Under the pieces are notes generated by a model. That model searched no databases. It was not told where the DNA came from and saw only the letters and a program-made list of their open reading frames with translations. DNA of 64,000 nucleotides from Lachnospiraceae bacterium (GTDB lineage: Bacteria; Bacillota; Clostridia; Lachnospirales; Lachnospiraceae): positions 30,183-94,182 of the forward strand of contig JAQXJP010000025.1 of NCBI GenBank assembly GCA_029008875.1, given 5' to 3'. A program made the position numbers and the translations under genes. Shown in pieces: positions 8,163 through 16,229 of the stretch (its first letter is position 1; each line of letters begins with the position of its first letter).

Positions 8163-8711
8163 ATGAAAAGAATGTTTGCAAGTCCGGAGTATATTACAGG
8201 AGAAGAAGTGAAAGTGACGAGAAAGAAGCTGGGGCTATCACAAGCGGAATTCGGTCAGCTCATGGGGTGTACGAAGATGACGGTGGGCAGGTGGGAGAAG
8301 AGCGAGGAGCCCATTGTGGGACCAATCACTTTTGCAATTTATGCTTTGATGAATAGTGATGCACTATCTGATAAAGTTTTGTTGCCGGAAATGAAATATG
8401 GTTTGAGATTAAACTACATGTATAGACAGCAGCTTTGTACAATTATCGATGTTGATGAGACGCATGAAATCGTGGAGATTACAAATTATAGGGATAACCT
8501 TATGTTTCGAGCTTTTGGAGCAAATACAGCTCCGACTTATGCGGAATATTTGGATTTCCTAGAGTCACGGTGTTTTCCGAGGACAAGGGATAAGATGAAA
8601 ATTATTTTGGATGACCTCGATATACCTTTCTATGATCCGATGATGATCATTGAAAAGACGCAGGGAAGGATGGCCGAGGATGATTTTTGGATTGAAATTG
8701 AGAGGAAATAA
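8163..8711 (+). CDS. HTH protein, MqsA-like antitoxin type
   Basis: A 182-residue protein with a helix-turn-helix at about residues 15-50 (VTRKKLGLSQAEFGQLMGCT then TVGRWE), closest by eye to the XRE/MqsA-like antitoxin domain. The remaining 120 residues (a cysteine-poor domain containing YGLRLNYMYRQQL and FLESRCF) are not recognised. The stop codon is followed with no gap by the ATG of a HipA-like kinase, the usual antitoxin-then-toxin order. The promoter overlaps a repeat-based operator, so autoregulation is likely. The region is visibly AT-richer than both neighbours, a sign of acquisition. Confidence 0.8.
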   Translation: MKRMFASPEYITGEEVKVTRKKLGLSQAEFGQLMGCTKMTVGRWEKSEEPIVGPITFAIYALMNSDALSDKVLLPEMKYGLRLNYMYRQQLCTIIDVDETHEIVEITNYRDNLMFRAFGANTAPTYAEYLDFLESRCFPRTRDKMKIILDDLDIPFYDPMMIIEKTQGRMAEDDFWIEIERK

Positions 8712-9521
8712 ATGGTTGAATTGTTTGAACAACAGATAAGAACTGCAGATAGACAATCGTCAAAAGGCAATCAGTTGAAATGGAATGATGGAGATTTATG
8801 GTATAAAGCTGACTATGCAGGATATGAAGGGTTGGCAGAGTATGTTGTCTCCCGCTTGCTCTCATATTCTAGTCTTGCCCCGGATGAATTTGTTGTCTAC
8901 CATCAGGAGCAGATTCAGTATAAGCATACCATTTACAACGGAGTCGTAAGTCAGAATTTTCTGAAGGATGATTGGCAGATTATTACGCTTGAGAGGTTAT
9001 TCAAGAATAAATACAACAAAAGTTTTTATGAGTCTGTCTGGAAGATAAGAGACGTGGAGGAGCGCTGTAAATTTATATGTAATCAGGTCTATCAGATAAC
9101 GGGGCTTAAGGATTTTGTTGCCTATTTCAATAAGTTGATGACAATCGATGCTTTTTTCCTAAACGAGGATCGCCATTTACACAATATTGCTGTGCTTATG
9201 AACGGGAAAGGTCAATTTGACTATTGCAGAATCTTTGATCATGGGGCATGTCTGTTGTCAGATACGACCATGGATTATCCTTTAGGAGTTGATCCAATGG
9301 AACTCATTTCAGAATGCCACGGAAAAACCATAAGCAGAAGCTTTGGTGAGCAATTGGATGTAGCTGAATGTCTTTCCAAATCATTGTTGACGTTCCGATT
9401 TGATAGACACATCGTCCGAAATATAGTTGATGAGTGCCAATTCTATTCAGATGAGATAAAAGAACGTGTCTATCAGGTTATCTGCAGTCAGATGGCAAAA
9501 TATAGGTATTTATTTAAATAA
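8712..9521 (+). CDS. HipA-like serine/threonine kinase, probable toxin
   Basis: A 269-residue protein with the kinase core of the HipA/CtkA superfamily: WYKAD with Lys32 as the likely ATP lysine, EGLAEYVVSRLL, the catalytic loop NEDRHLHNIAVL with Asp153 and Asn158, and IFDHGACLL with Asp176 as the metal ligand. It is much shorter than HipA (about 440 residues) because the N-terminal HipA subdomain is absent. It starts directly at the stop codon of the HTH gene, implying coupled translation. HipA kinases phosphorylate glutamyl-tRNA synthetase and related targets; the target here cannot be told. A non-toxin regulatory kinase is the main alternative. Confidence 0.8.
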   Translation: MVELFEQQIRTADRQSSKGNQLKWNDGDLWYKADYAGYEGLAEYVVSRLLSYSSLAPDEFVVYHQEQIQYKHTIYNGVVSQNFLKDDWQIITLERLFKNKYNKSFYESVWKIRDVEERCKFICNQVYQITGLKDFVAYFNKLMTIDAFFLNEDRHLHNIAVLMNGKGQFDYCRIFDHGACLLSDTTMDYPLGVDPMELISECHGKTISRSFGEQLDVAECLSKSLLTFRFDRHIVRNIVDECQFYSDEIKERVYQVICSQMAKYRYLFK

Positions 9522-9543
9522 ACTTTGTTGTAGGCATTTTTGC

Positions 9544-9567
9544 CACGATAATTGTATAATAATCGTG
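9544..9567. promoter_or_regulatory. Palindrome over a -10 box before the GH114 gene
   Basis: CACGATAATT and AATAATCGTG form a 24-bp dyad with 9 of 10 arm positions paired. The -10 hexamer TATAAT (9555-9560) lies inside, but no good -35 is seen, so this looks like a promoter that needs an activator or is blocked by a repressor. Confidence 0.55.
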
Positions 9568-9596
9568 ACAGAACAACGAGATGATTAAGGAGCAAC

Positions 9597-10433
9597 ATGG
9601 CAAGACACAATCCGGCCCCCAAAGCAATCTGTCTGGCCCTCCTCACAGCGGCAATGCTCCCCGGGCTCAGCGCATGCGCCGGCGCACCGGAAGTCCCGAA
9701 GGAATATGGAGTATTCCTGGACGCAGACGCCACAGACTTGGAGCGCATGGGGGAATACGAGACAGTGGTCCTCGATGCCCAGTATTTTACCAGAGAGGAC
9801 ATACAGCAACTGAAAAACGCAGGCTGTCAGGTATACAGCTACCTAAACATCGGCTCTATCGAGTCCTTTCGGGATTATTACCCGGAGTACGAAGACCTCG
9901 CCCTGGGGGATTATGAAAACTGGGAGGGGGAGAAATGGGTGGATGTCTCCGCTGAAAAATGGCAGATGTTCATGGATGAGAAGGAAGAGGAACTTCTGGC
10001 AAAGGGAGTCGATGGCTTTTTCGTGGACAATTGTGATGTCTATTACTTCTATCCCCGGGAGGAAATCTATTCCGGCGTGGAAGCGATTCTCCGGGGCGCC
10101 AAGGGGCATTCCTGTAGCGTCATCATAAACGGAGGGGATGAATTTGTGCGGCGATATCTGGAGGAGGGAGGCAACCCGGCGGAAATCGCGGATGGAATCA
10201 ATCAGGAAGGTGTGTTTACCGCCATCGATTTTGCGGAGGGGACCTTCGGATATGCGAAGGAGGAGGACAGGGAATATTTCAGCGAGTATTTAGCCTTGGC
10301 GGCAGAAAATGGGCTACAGACCTATGTCATCGAATATGCCACCGGGGAAAAAGAAAAAGAGCAGGCAATTGCCTACGCAAAAGAGCAGGGATATATCGTA
10401 TATGTTTCCGATTCCCTGAATTTGGACGAATGA
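9597..10433 (+). CDS. GH114-type TIM-barrel lipoprotein (alpha-1,4-polygalactosaminidase-like)
   Basis: A 278-residue exported lipoprotein: basic N-terminus, hydrophobic core, lipobox LSAC with Cys27. The mature part matches the GH114/TM1410 barrel family: VVLDAQYFTREDI, VYSYLNIGSIESFRDYYP, WVDVS, DGFFVDNCDVYYF, SVIINGGDEFV. Characterised GH114 enzymes cleave galactosaminogalactan, so action on a surface or biofilm polysaccharide is possible, but many members are uncharacterised. AAGGAG precedes ATG 9597. It is followed within 15 bases by MoxR and DUF58 genes, suggesting one cell-envelope operon. Confidence 0.85.
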   Translation: MARHNPAPKAICLALLTAAMLPGLSACAGAPEVPKEYGVFLDADATDLERMGEYETVVLDAQYFTREDIQQLKNAGCQVYSYLNIGSIESFRDYYPEYEDLALGDYENWEGEKWVDVSAEKWQMFMDEKEEELLAKGVDGFFVDNCDVYYFYPREEIYSGVEAILRGAKGHSCSVIINGGDEFVRRYLEEGGNPAEIADGINQEGVFTAIDFAEGTFGYAKEEDREYFSEYLALAAENGLQTYVIEYATGEKEKEQAIAYAKEQGYIVYVSDSLNLDE

Positions 10434-10448
10434 ATGGAGAGAATCACA

Positions 10449-11399
10449 ATGGCAAACCACATGGAAAAATTACAACAAATCAAAGAGAATATCGAGAAAG
10501 TAATGATTGGAAATGAGACGACCATCGAATTTGTGCTGACCGCACTTTTGGCCAAGGGGCATGTGCTTCTGGAGGACGTGCCGGGAACCGGCAAGACGGT
10601 TCTGGCGAAATCCCTGGCAAAATCCGTGGATGGGGAATTTGGCCGGGTACAGTTTACCCCGGATCTTCTTCCGTCGGACATTGTGGGTCTGTCCCATCTG
10701 GACAGCAGGACCAACGAGTTTGTTTTTTCCAAGGGACCTGCCTTCTGCAATATTCTGCTGGCGGATGAAATCAACCGTGCCACGCCCAAGACCCAGAGTA
10801 GTTTGCTGGAGTGTATGGGGGAGAGGCAGATTACGGTGGATGGAGTCACCCATCCCCTCGCGGCGCCGTTTCTGGTAATCGCAACCCAGAACTCCCTGGA
10901 GAGTCTGGGCACCTTCCCGCTGCCGGAGGCGCAGATGGATCGTTTCCTCATGAAGATTTCCATGGAGAGTCTGGATAAGACCCAGGAAACCGCATTAATT
11001 CAGCGCTTTTTGACGGATGAACCCCTGGAAAAATTACAGTCAGTATGCACTTGTGAGGAGATTGTGGAACTTCAGAAACAGTGTGAACATGTATATATTC
11101 ACGGGGATTTGGTTGCATATATGGTGGATGTGGTTCAGACCACACGGAAGCATGCCAAAGTGGCCAGCGGGGTGAGCCCCCGCGGAACCCTGGCATTTAT
11201 GCGCGGAGCCCAGGCCTACGCCATGGTGAAGGGCCGGGATTTTGTGACACCGGAAGACATCAAGAGCATCGCACCGGCTGTTCTGGCCCACCGCATGACC
11301 ATGAATGTCTCCCTAGATGCCACATCCGCTGCGAATCAGGTGCTTTCGGATGTATTGAGCAGCGTCACGGTACCCACAGAGGATTGGAGTAGAAGGTAA
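10449..11399 (+). CDS. MoxR-family AAA+ ATPase
   Basis: A 316-residue ATPase. Walker A is GTGKTVLAKS, Walker B is LLADEINRATPKTQSSLLE, and the sensor region reads FLVIATQNSLE followed by LPEAQMDRF. The ATG at 10449 is preceded by GGAGAG at 7 bases; the in-frame ATG 10434 has no good site. MoxR proteins act as chaperones or activators for partner proteins carrying metal or VWA-type domains. The DUF58 gene six bases downstream is the classical partner. The substrate of this pair is unknown. Confidence 0.92.
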   Translation: MANHMEKLQQIKENIEKVMIGNETTIEFVLTALLAKGHVLLEDVPGTGKTVLAKSLAKSVDGEFGRVQFTPDLLPSDIVGLSHLDSRTNEFVFSKGPAFCNILLADEINRATPKTQSSLLECMGERQITVDGVTHPLAAPFLVIATQNSLESLGTFPLPEAQMDRFLMKISMESLDKTQETALIQRFLTDEPLEKLQSVCTCEEIVELQKQCEHVYIHGDLVAYMVDVVQTTRKHAKVASGVSPRGTLAFMRGAQAYAMVKGRDFVTPEDIKSIAPAVLAHRMTMNVSLDATSAANQVLSDVLSSVTVPTEDWSRR

Positions 11400-11404
11400 A
11401 TTCG

Positions 11405-12523
11405 ATGATCTGGATATTAATCGGGGGATTACTGATATTTTTAATCCTGCAATCCGTTTTATTAAAAACAGGATGGAGAAGAGGGCTTGAGGTTTCGGTA
11501 AAGTTTACGGATCCCTATGCGTACGAGGGCGACAAGTCGAAGCTGCAGGAAGTGGTTGTGAACCGAAAGTGGCTTCCGGTCAGCGCACTGGAAGTGAGCA
11601 TGGCCATGAGCAGAAACCTTCTGTTTGAGGGGGATGCCGGTGAAAATACCATCAAGACGGACCAAACCTACAAAAGGGATGTGTTTTCCTTCCTGTTTCA
11701 GGAGAAAATCACTAGGAGCCTGGACTTCGTCGCCACGAAGCGGGGCTATTACGAGATTACGGAAATCGATCTGAATGCCTATGACTATCTGTTTCGCAAC
11801 TGCGGCTTTGCCATGGTTCCGCAGCTCACACAGATGTATGTATATCCCGCACAGGTGGACACGCGCAGGCTGAACCTCCTGTGCACCGCAATTTCGGGGA
11901 TGTTGGCGGTGAACAATCAGTTGTTTCCGGATCCCTTCGAGTTTTCGGGGATTCGGGAGTATGAGCCCACGGATCCCATGAGCAAAATCAATTGGAAATC
12001 TTCCGCCAGACAGGGAAAACTGATGGTAAATCAATTTGATTCCACAACGAACCTGGATCCTGTTTTGATTTTTGACATCGAGGATTCCCGCATCCTGAAG
12101 CAGGAAGAGTTGGTGGAGGAGACCATTCGAATCGTATCCTCCCTGGCTGCGCGCATGTTGGAAAAGAGGATGCCCCTTGGCATTGTCAGCAACACAGAGC
12201 TCAATGAGTCTTTTGCTCCGGGAGGCGGTAAAATTCCCAAAATCAATCAGATGCTTTCCTGCGTAACATCCAATAACCGCACCGGCCTTGAGATGCTTAC
12301 GGAACTGTCGGAGGATTTGGGGAAAATGGACGCGGGAACCGGATCGGAGCGGGTGTTCATCTTTGTGTCCAAGAACAATCATGAGGAAATTGCGGAGAGC
12401 ATACGGAAAATGGCGGGTGTCACCACCCCGTTTCTGTGGGTATTTCCGCGCTTTTCCTACGAGGAGGATTGGCAGCCGGAGATGCCCTATGTGCGCGTGA
12501 TTAATTGGGAGGTAAAAGTATGA
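11405..12523 (+). CDS. DUF58 domain protein, MoxR partner
   Basis: A 372-residue protein with one N-terminal membrane segment (IWILIGGLLIFLILQSVLL) and the DUF58 signature near residue 185: FSGIREYEPTDPMSKINWK. The C-terminal half resembles a VWA fold (DPVLIFDIEDSRIL). DUF58 proteins are encoded beside MoxR ATPases throughout Firmicutes and are thought to be membrane adaptors of that machine. It overlaps the next gene by four bases (ATGA), so all three are one operon. Confidence 0.9.
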   Translation: MIWILIGGLLIFLILQSVLLKTGWRRGLEVSVKFTDPYAYEGDKSKLQEVVVNRKWLPVSALEVSMAMSRNLLFEGDAGENTIKTDQTYKRDVFSFLFQEKITRSLDFVATKRGYYEITEIDLNAYDYLFRNCGFAMVPQLTQMYVYPAQVDTRRLNLLCTAISGMLAVNNQLFPDPFEFSGIREYEPTDPMSKINWKSSARQGKLMVNQFDSTTNLDPVLIFDIEDSRILKQEELVEETIRIVSSLAARMLEKRMPLGIVSNTELNESFAPGGGKIPKINQMLSCVTSNNRTGLEMLTELSEDLGKMDAGTGSERVFIFVSKNNHEEIAESIRKMAGVTTPFLWVFPRFSYEEDWQPEMPYVRVINWEVKV

Positions 12524-13782
12524 TTTATAAGAGACCTGCCATTTTGGATGTCATCAAATATATCCACGACTACCTCCTTTTTGTGGGATTGTATCCTCTT
12601 TTCGCCACCATGTGCATGGTGAATAGGGAGGGAATGTATCGAATCACCGCCATCGGATTCCTGCTTTTTATCCCGATTGTGGCAAGCTACAAATTGCTGG
12701 GAAAAGTGAAAAACTTCGCTTTGTATGTCATCCTGGGACTTGCCATCGTGGCAGCGGTGTCCGGGTTCGCATACTGGTGCGGAAGTTTTTGCGTACAGGG
12801 AAAAGTGGTGGGCTTTACGGTGACGGCGTTTGCGTCCCTGATTATCTTCGGGGTGCAGATTGCGGCGAAGGACCAATACGGTGGAGAAAAGAAGAATTTT
12901 GTGGCCGGTGGCGGCAAAATTGAGAACTTCCATTACACGGTGCAGGATGTACCCAACATTCTGAACACCTTGAGTCCGGCCCATTGGCTCTGGCTTTTGC
13001 TTCTCTACTTTATAGGAGTCCTTGTCTGTTTTGAGGATTATCTGCGCATCATGTTCTGGGTTGTGTTCCTGGATGTGGTACTGGTGCTTCTCCATCGCTA
13101 CGCCGGCGGTTTGTATGAATTTGTCCGCAAAAAGCAGAGGATTGCGAATCTGCCGATCAAAAGCATGGCCTTGATTCACCGCGTGGTAGGGGTGATTCTG
13201 GGAATTGTCCTGTTGCTGTTTTTGCTGCCCTCCGCGCTTTTTGGAAGGGAGTTTCTACCCAATTACGAGAACCTGCCGGATGTGCACATTGAGCTGGAAG
13301 GCGCCAGCCAGGAAGAATATTATGCACAGCAGGCGAGGCAGGATGCGATGATGGAATACATGCTGGCCACCGCGGAAGAAAACGATACGCCGGAATGGGT
13401 GTACACCGCATTTAAAGTGGTCGGATATCTGCTGATGTTTCTCTGCGCTGTGGGACTCATTCGGGGAATCATTGCGATTATTCGGGAAAAAAGTAAGAAT
13501 TTCGGGGAGGAAGGGATTGACGAGGTGCTGTTCATCGAGCCGGAGGCACAGGCCAACCAAAAGGCAGAGCCTTCTGTGTGGCGGAAGGTGACCGGACAAC
13601 TGACCTGGCAGGAGAAAATCCGCAGGCGTTACCGCAGGACCATCCGAAAAGCAACCAAGGGAAAGCCCCGTTCCAGTGCAACCCCACGGGAGCTGGAGAG
13701 GGATGCAAACCTGGTGAACAGCCCGGAGCTTGCGAAGCTCCATGAGGATTACGAGCGGGCTCGCTACGCAGACCTTAAGTAG
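12520..13782 (+). CDS. Membrane protein of the MoxR-DUF58 operon, function unknown
   Basis: A 420-residue protein. About five or six hydrophobic segments fill the N-terminal half (for example FLLFIPIVASYKLLG, VILGIVLLLFLLPSALFG). A soluble loop near residues 250-290 and one more segment (VGYLLMFLCAVGLIRGIIAII) follow, then a basic tail with RRRYRRTIRK. The start at 12520 overlaps the DUF58 stop and has GGGAGG upstream. The position resembles the DUF4129/transglutaminase-type third member of MoxR operons, but no catalytic triad is seen. The last two codons and the stop fall inside the 47-bp repeat that starts at 13774, so the repeat may have reshaped its C-terminus. Confidence 0.8.
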   Translation: MIYKRPAILDVIKYIHDYLLFVGLYPLFATMCMVNREGMYRITAIGFLLFIPIVASYKLLGKVKNFALYVILGLAIVAAVSGFAYWCGSFCVQGKVVGFTVTAFASLIIFGVQIAAKDQYGGEKKNFVAGGGKIENFHYTVQDVPNILNTLSPAHWLWLLLLYFIGVLVCFEDYLRIMFWVVFLDVVLVLLHRYAGGLYEFVRKKQRIANLPIKSMALIHRVVGVILGIVLLLFLLPSALFGREFLPNYENLPDVHIELEGASQEEYYAQQARQDAMMEYMLATAEENDTPEWVYTAFKVVGYLLMFLCAVGLIRGIIAIIREKSKNFGEEGIDEVLFIEPEAQANQKAEPSVWRKVTGQLTWQEKIRRRYRRTIRKATKGKPRSSATPRELERDANLVNSPELAKLHEDYERARYADLK

Positions 13783-13820
13783 GGACGTTCCTTTTGTCAC
13801 GGCCATCGCCCTTTGGCTCG
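13774..13820 (+). repeat. Left copy of the 47-bp inverted repeat around the GH32 gene
   Basis: Begins CTTAAGTAGGGACG and ends CCCTTTGGCTCG. The reverse complement at 15306-15353 is identical apart from one extra A and one G/A change. The opening GTAGGGACGTTCCTT also occurs at 1419. It supplies the stop codon of the preceding membrane-protein gene. Confidence 0.9.
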
Positions 13821-13895
13821 GCGGAACATCCCGTTGACGATATTTGGGATTTATAATATGGTGGATGTTAGAAATATTATGGAGGGAATATTCCT

Positions 13896-15260
13896 ATGGC
13901 ACGACCGACACTTCATTTTACCCCCACGCAGAATTGGATGAACGATCCCAACGGGTTTATCTTCTACAGGGGGAAATACCATCTGTTTTACCAGCATTTT
14001 CCCTATGATACCAAGTGGGGAACCATGCACTGGGGCCATAAAACTTCGGGGGATCTGCTTCACTGGGAGGACCGGGGAATCGCATTGTACCCCAGCAAGC
14101 GCTATGACGCAAACGGCTGTTTTTCCGGTTCCGCCTTGGAGGTGGACGGAAAGATGTATTTGTACTATACCGCCATCGTCTACGACAAGATCAATCCGGA
14201 GGATATCACCGTATCCGCAGCGGGGCTTTTGGCCAGCCAGGCTATGCTTGTCAGTGAAGACGGATATGTTTTTGACCAGAGCCAAAAGCGTATGGTGGTT
14301 CCCCAATTTCCGGTTATTGCAACGGGTGAGGAAAATCCGGCTTTTTCATATGGGGATTCCGGAAATGTGCGGGACCCGAAAGTTTGGAAACACGGGAACA
14401 CCTATTACATGATTCTGGGAAGCCAGCATCCGGATTCCACCGGCACAATGCGGGGCGAGCTCTTGTTCTACACTTCCGGGGATGCCATCCACTGGACCTT
14501 TGCCAATGTCTATCGCAGCGATGAGATTCGCACGGAAATGTTCGAGTGCCCGGATCTGTTTGAAGTAGACGGACAGACCGTTTTCATTACCTCACCCTTC
14601 GGGGAGGAGTGCCCCGGGAACTACAAGGATCATGCCTGGTACACCACCGGCACTTTTTCCCATGAGAATTGCGACCTACGGCTGGATCCAAATCTGAAGT
14701 TGATCGATTGGGGGATGGATTTTTATGCGCCGCAGACCACTACCGATGAGGAGGGCCGCCGTACCATCGTCGGATGGCTTCGCATGCCGGAAGCCCTCTG
14801 TGATGATTCCGGGAATAAATGGATTGGCGCATTCACCTTTCCCCGGCTTGTGGAGGTGCGGGAGGGGCGGATCTGTTTTCCTCCTCATCCCAATGTGAAA
14901 AAGGCCTTTTCCCGGGAGACCGGTCGTTTTTCCGCGAATAAGCCGATGCGGATCTCTATTCTTGCCCAAAATGGCGCCCGAATTCATGTGGGCGGATTTG
15001 ATATTGCAGTGGAAAATGGAATAGTTCAGACCGATCGAAGTAAGGTTTTTGGGGATTTCCCGAGTATCGGAACCGTTTTTCAAACGCCCCGGATTTGCGA
15101 AGCTTCGGAAGAAATCGCTCTGGAAATCTATGTGGATGACTGCATCGTGGAAGTGTACGTCAACGACGGAGAATATGTGATCAGCAATATTTGTTACGGT
15201 CTTAATAATGAATTTTATTGTATCGGAGCGCACTGTAAAATGTATGTGGGAGAATCCTAG
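13896..15260 (+). CDS. GH32 beta-fructosidase / sucrose-6-phosphate hydrolase
   Basis: A 454-residue cytoplasmic enzyme with no signal peptide. GH32 motifs are NWMNDPNGF near residue 11 (Asp nucleophile), YHLFYQHFPYD, SGSALE, VRDPKVWKHG (transition-state Asp) and MFECPDLFEV (Glu acid/base). A C-terminal beta-sandwich follows, with EIYVDDCIVEVYVNDGE. It would hydrolyse sucrose, sucrose-6-phosphate or short fructans. It is a single-gene transcription unit: GGAGGG ribosome site upstream, its own terminator at 15246, and near-identical inverted repeats on both sides. No transporter or regulator lies inside the repeats, so substrate delivery must come from elsewhere. Confidence 0.93.
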   Translation: MARPTLHFTPTQNWMNDPNGFIFYRGKYHLFYQHFPYDTKWGTMHWGHKTSGDLLHWEDRGIALYPSKRYDANGCFSGSALEVDGKMYLYYTAIVYDKINPEDITVSAAGLLASQAMLVSEDGYVFDQSQKRMVVPQFPVIATGEENPAFSYGDSGNVRDPKVWKHGNTYYMILGSQHPDSTGTMRGELLFYTSGDAIHWTFANVYRSDEIRTEMFECPDLFEVDGQTVFITSPFGEECPGNYKDHAWYTTGTFSHENCDLRLDPNLKLIDWGMDFYAPQTTTDEEGRRTIVGWLRMPEALCDDSGNKWIGAFTFPRLVEVREGRICFPPHPNVKKAFSRETGRFSANKPMRISILAQNGARIHVGGFDIAVENGIVQTDRSKVFGDFPSIGTVFQTPRICEASEEIALEIYVDDCIVEVYVNDGEYVISNICYGLNNEFYCIGAHCKMYVGES

Positions 15261-15276
15261 GATTCTCCCACTTTTT
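15246..15276 (+). terminator. Terminator with the stop codon at its centre
   Basis: A perfect 26-bp palindrome (15246-15271) with arms GTGGGAGAATCCT and AGGATTCTCCCAC followed by TTTTT. The TAG stop of the GH32 gene (15258-15260) is at the dyad centre. Confidence 0.85.
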
Positions 15277-15289
15277 ATCCGGTCCCCGT

Positions 15290-15326
15290 GCCAAAGGGCG
15301 ATGGTCGAGCCAAAGGGCGATGGTCG
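15290..15326 (+). repeat. Tandem 18-bp duplication inside the right-hand repeat
   Basis: GCCAAAGGGCGATGGTCG occurs at 15290-15307 and 15309-15326 with a 19-bp period. The left-hand repeat has only one copy, so this is a local duplication. Confidence 0.85.
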
Positions 15327-15353
15327 TGACAAAAGGAACGTCCCTACTTTAAG
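15306..15353 (-). repeat. Right copy of the 47-bp inverted repeat
   Basis: Reads CGAGCCAAAGGGCG at the inner end and CCCTACTTTAAG at the outer end, the reverse complement of 13774-13820 with one indel and one substitution. Confidence 0.9.
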
Positions 15354-15449
15354 GTTTCTTTAAGATTAAGCGTGCAACAGGATAAGGAATTCGTGGTAAG
15401 ATGCATTTTATTATGGAAAAGCAGACACGAAGAGAGGTATGATAGATAC

Positions 15450-16220
15450 ATGTGGCGAAGAAAAGATATTAAGGGACAAGGAAAGGCAGCGCTGAAACGC
15501 TCCTATTGGAAATCCGTTCTGGTGAGTTTACTGTTATCGCTGGTTCTGGGAAGTTCCATGGGCGCAAGCTTCGGGAATGGTTTTACCGATGGTATCTCCG
15601 GGGGACAGGAAGCATCCGGCGCGGTGCAGGATGAGAAAGATTCGTACGGGGAGGATGCGGACTATGAAAGCGCAGCGGAATCGGAAGTCCGGGAAGCAGG
15701 AGTGGTGGCCTCCACCATTGTGTTCGTGAGCGCATTCTTTTTGGTACTCTTCCTGATTGCGGGAATATCGGTAATCATTGATGTGTTTATTTTGAATCCT
15801 CTCCAGGTCGGCGGAGCAAGATTCTTTATTCGCAATCAGACCCACGATGCTCAGGTAAAAAACCTTATGCACGGATTTGATCACGGGTGGAAGAATATTA
15901 CGAAAACCATGTTTTTTTATGACATGTACCGATTTCTTTGGTTGCTGCTTCTGATTGTTCCGGGAATTGTCAAAAGCTATGAATACCGAATGGTCCCATA
16001 CCTTTTGGCGGAGGATCCGGACATGGAAATGGAGCAGGTGTTCGCAACCAGCAAGAGGATGATGAGCGGGAATAAGTGGGCGGCATTCAAGTTGGATTTG
16101 TCCTTCCTGGGATGGTACATCTTAAGCTGCGCTACCTTTGGTATCCTTGAGATTTTCTATGTGACACCGTACCGCAACAACGTGGACGCGGTATTATACC
16201 TGACATTGAGAGAAAAATAG
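15450..16220 (+). CDS. DUF975 family membrane protein
   Basis: A 256-residue membrane protein starting MWRRKDIKGQGKAALKRSYW, the standard DUF975 opening. Membrane segments lie near residues 28-45, 90-125, 175-195 and 225-245. An acidic extracytoplasmic loop follows the first segment. Family hallmarks GGARFFIRNQ, RFLWLLLLIVPGIVKSYEYRMVPYLLAEDP and TPYRNNVDAVLY are present. GAGAGG lies 12 bases before ATG 15450; the open frame to 15372 is not part of the family. Function is unknown. It sits 9 bases ahead of a VanR/VanS-like pair, which suggests an envelope-stress role. Confidence 0.88.
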   Translation: MWRRKDIKGQGKAALKRSYWKSVLVSLLLSLVLGSSMGASFGNGFTDGISGGQEASGAVQDEKDSYGEDADYESAAESEVREAGVVASTIVFVSAFFLVLFLIAGISVIIDVFILNPLQVGGARFFIRNQTHDAQVKNLMHGFDHGWKNITKTMFFYDMYRFLWLLLLIVPGIVKSYEYRMVPYLLAEDPDMEMEQVFATSKRMMSGNKWAAFKLDLSFLGWYILSCATFGILEIFYVTPYRNNVDAVLYLTLREK

Positions 16221-16229
16221 GAGAAAGTT

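Noticed and set aside
13774..15353. An insertion sequence around the GH32 gene
   Set aside because: Inverted repeats are present but there is no transposase and no target duplication was seen, so it is recorded as a repeat-flanked gene only.
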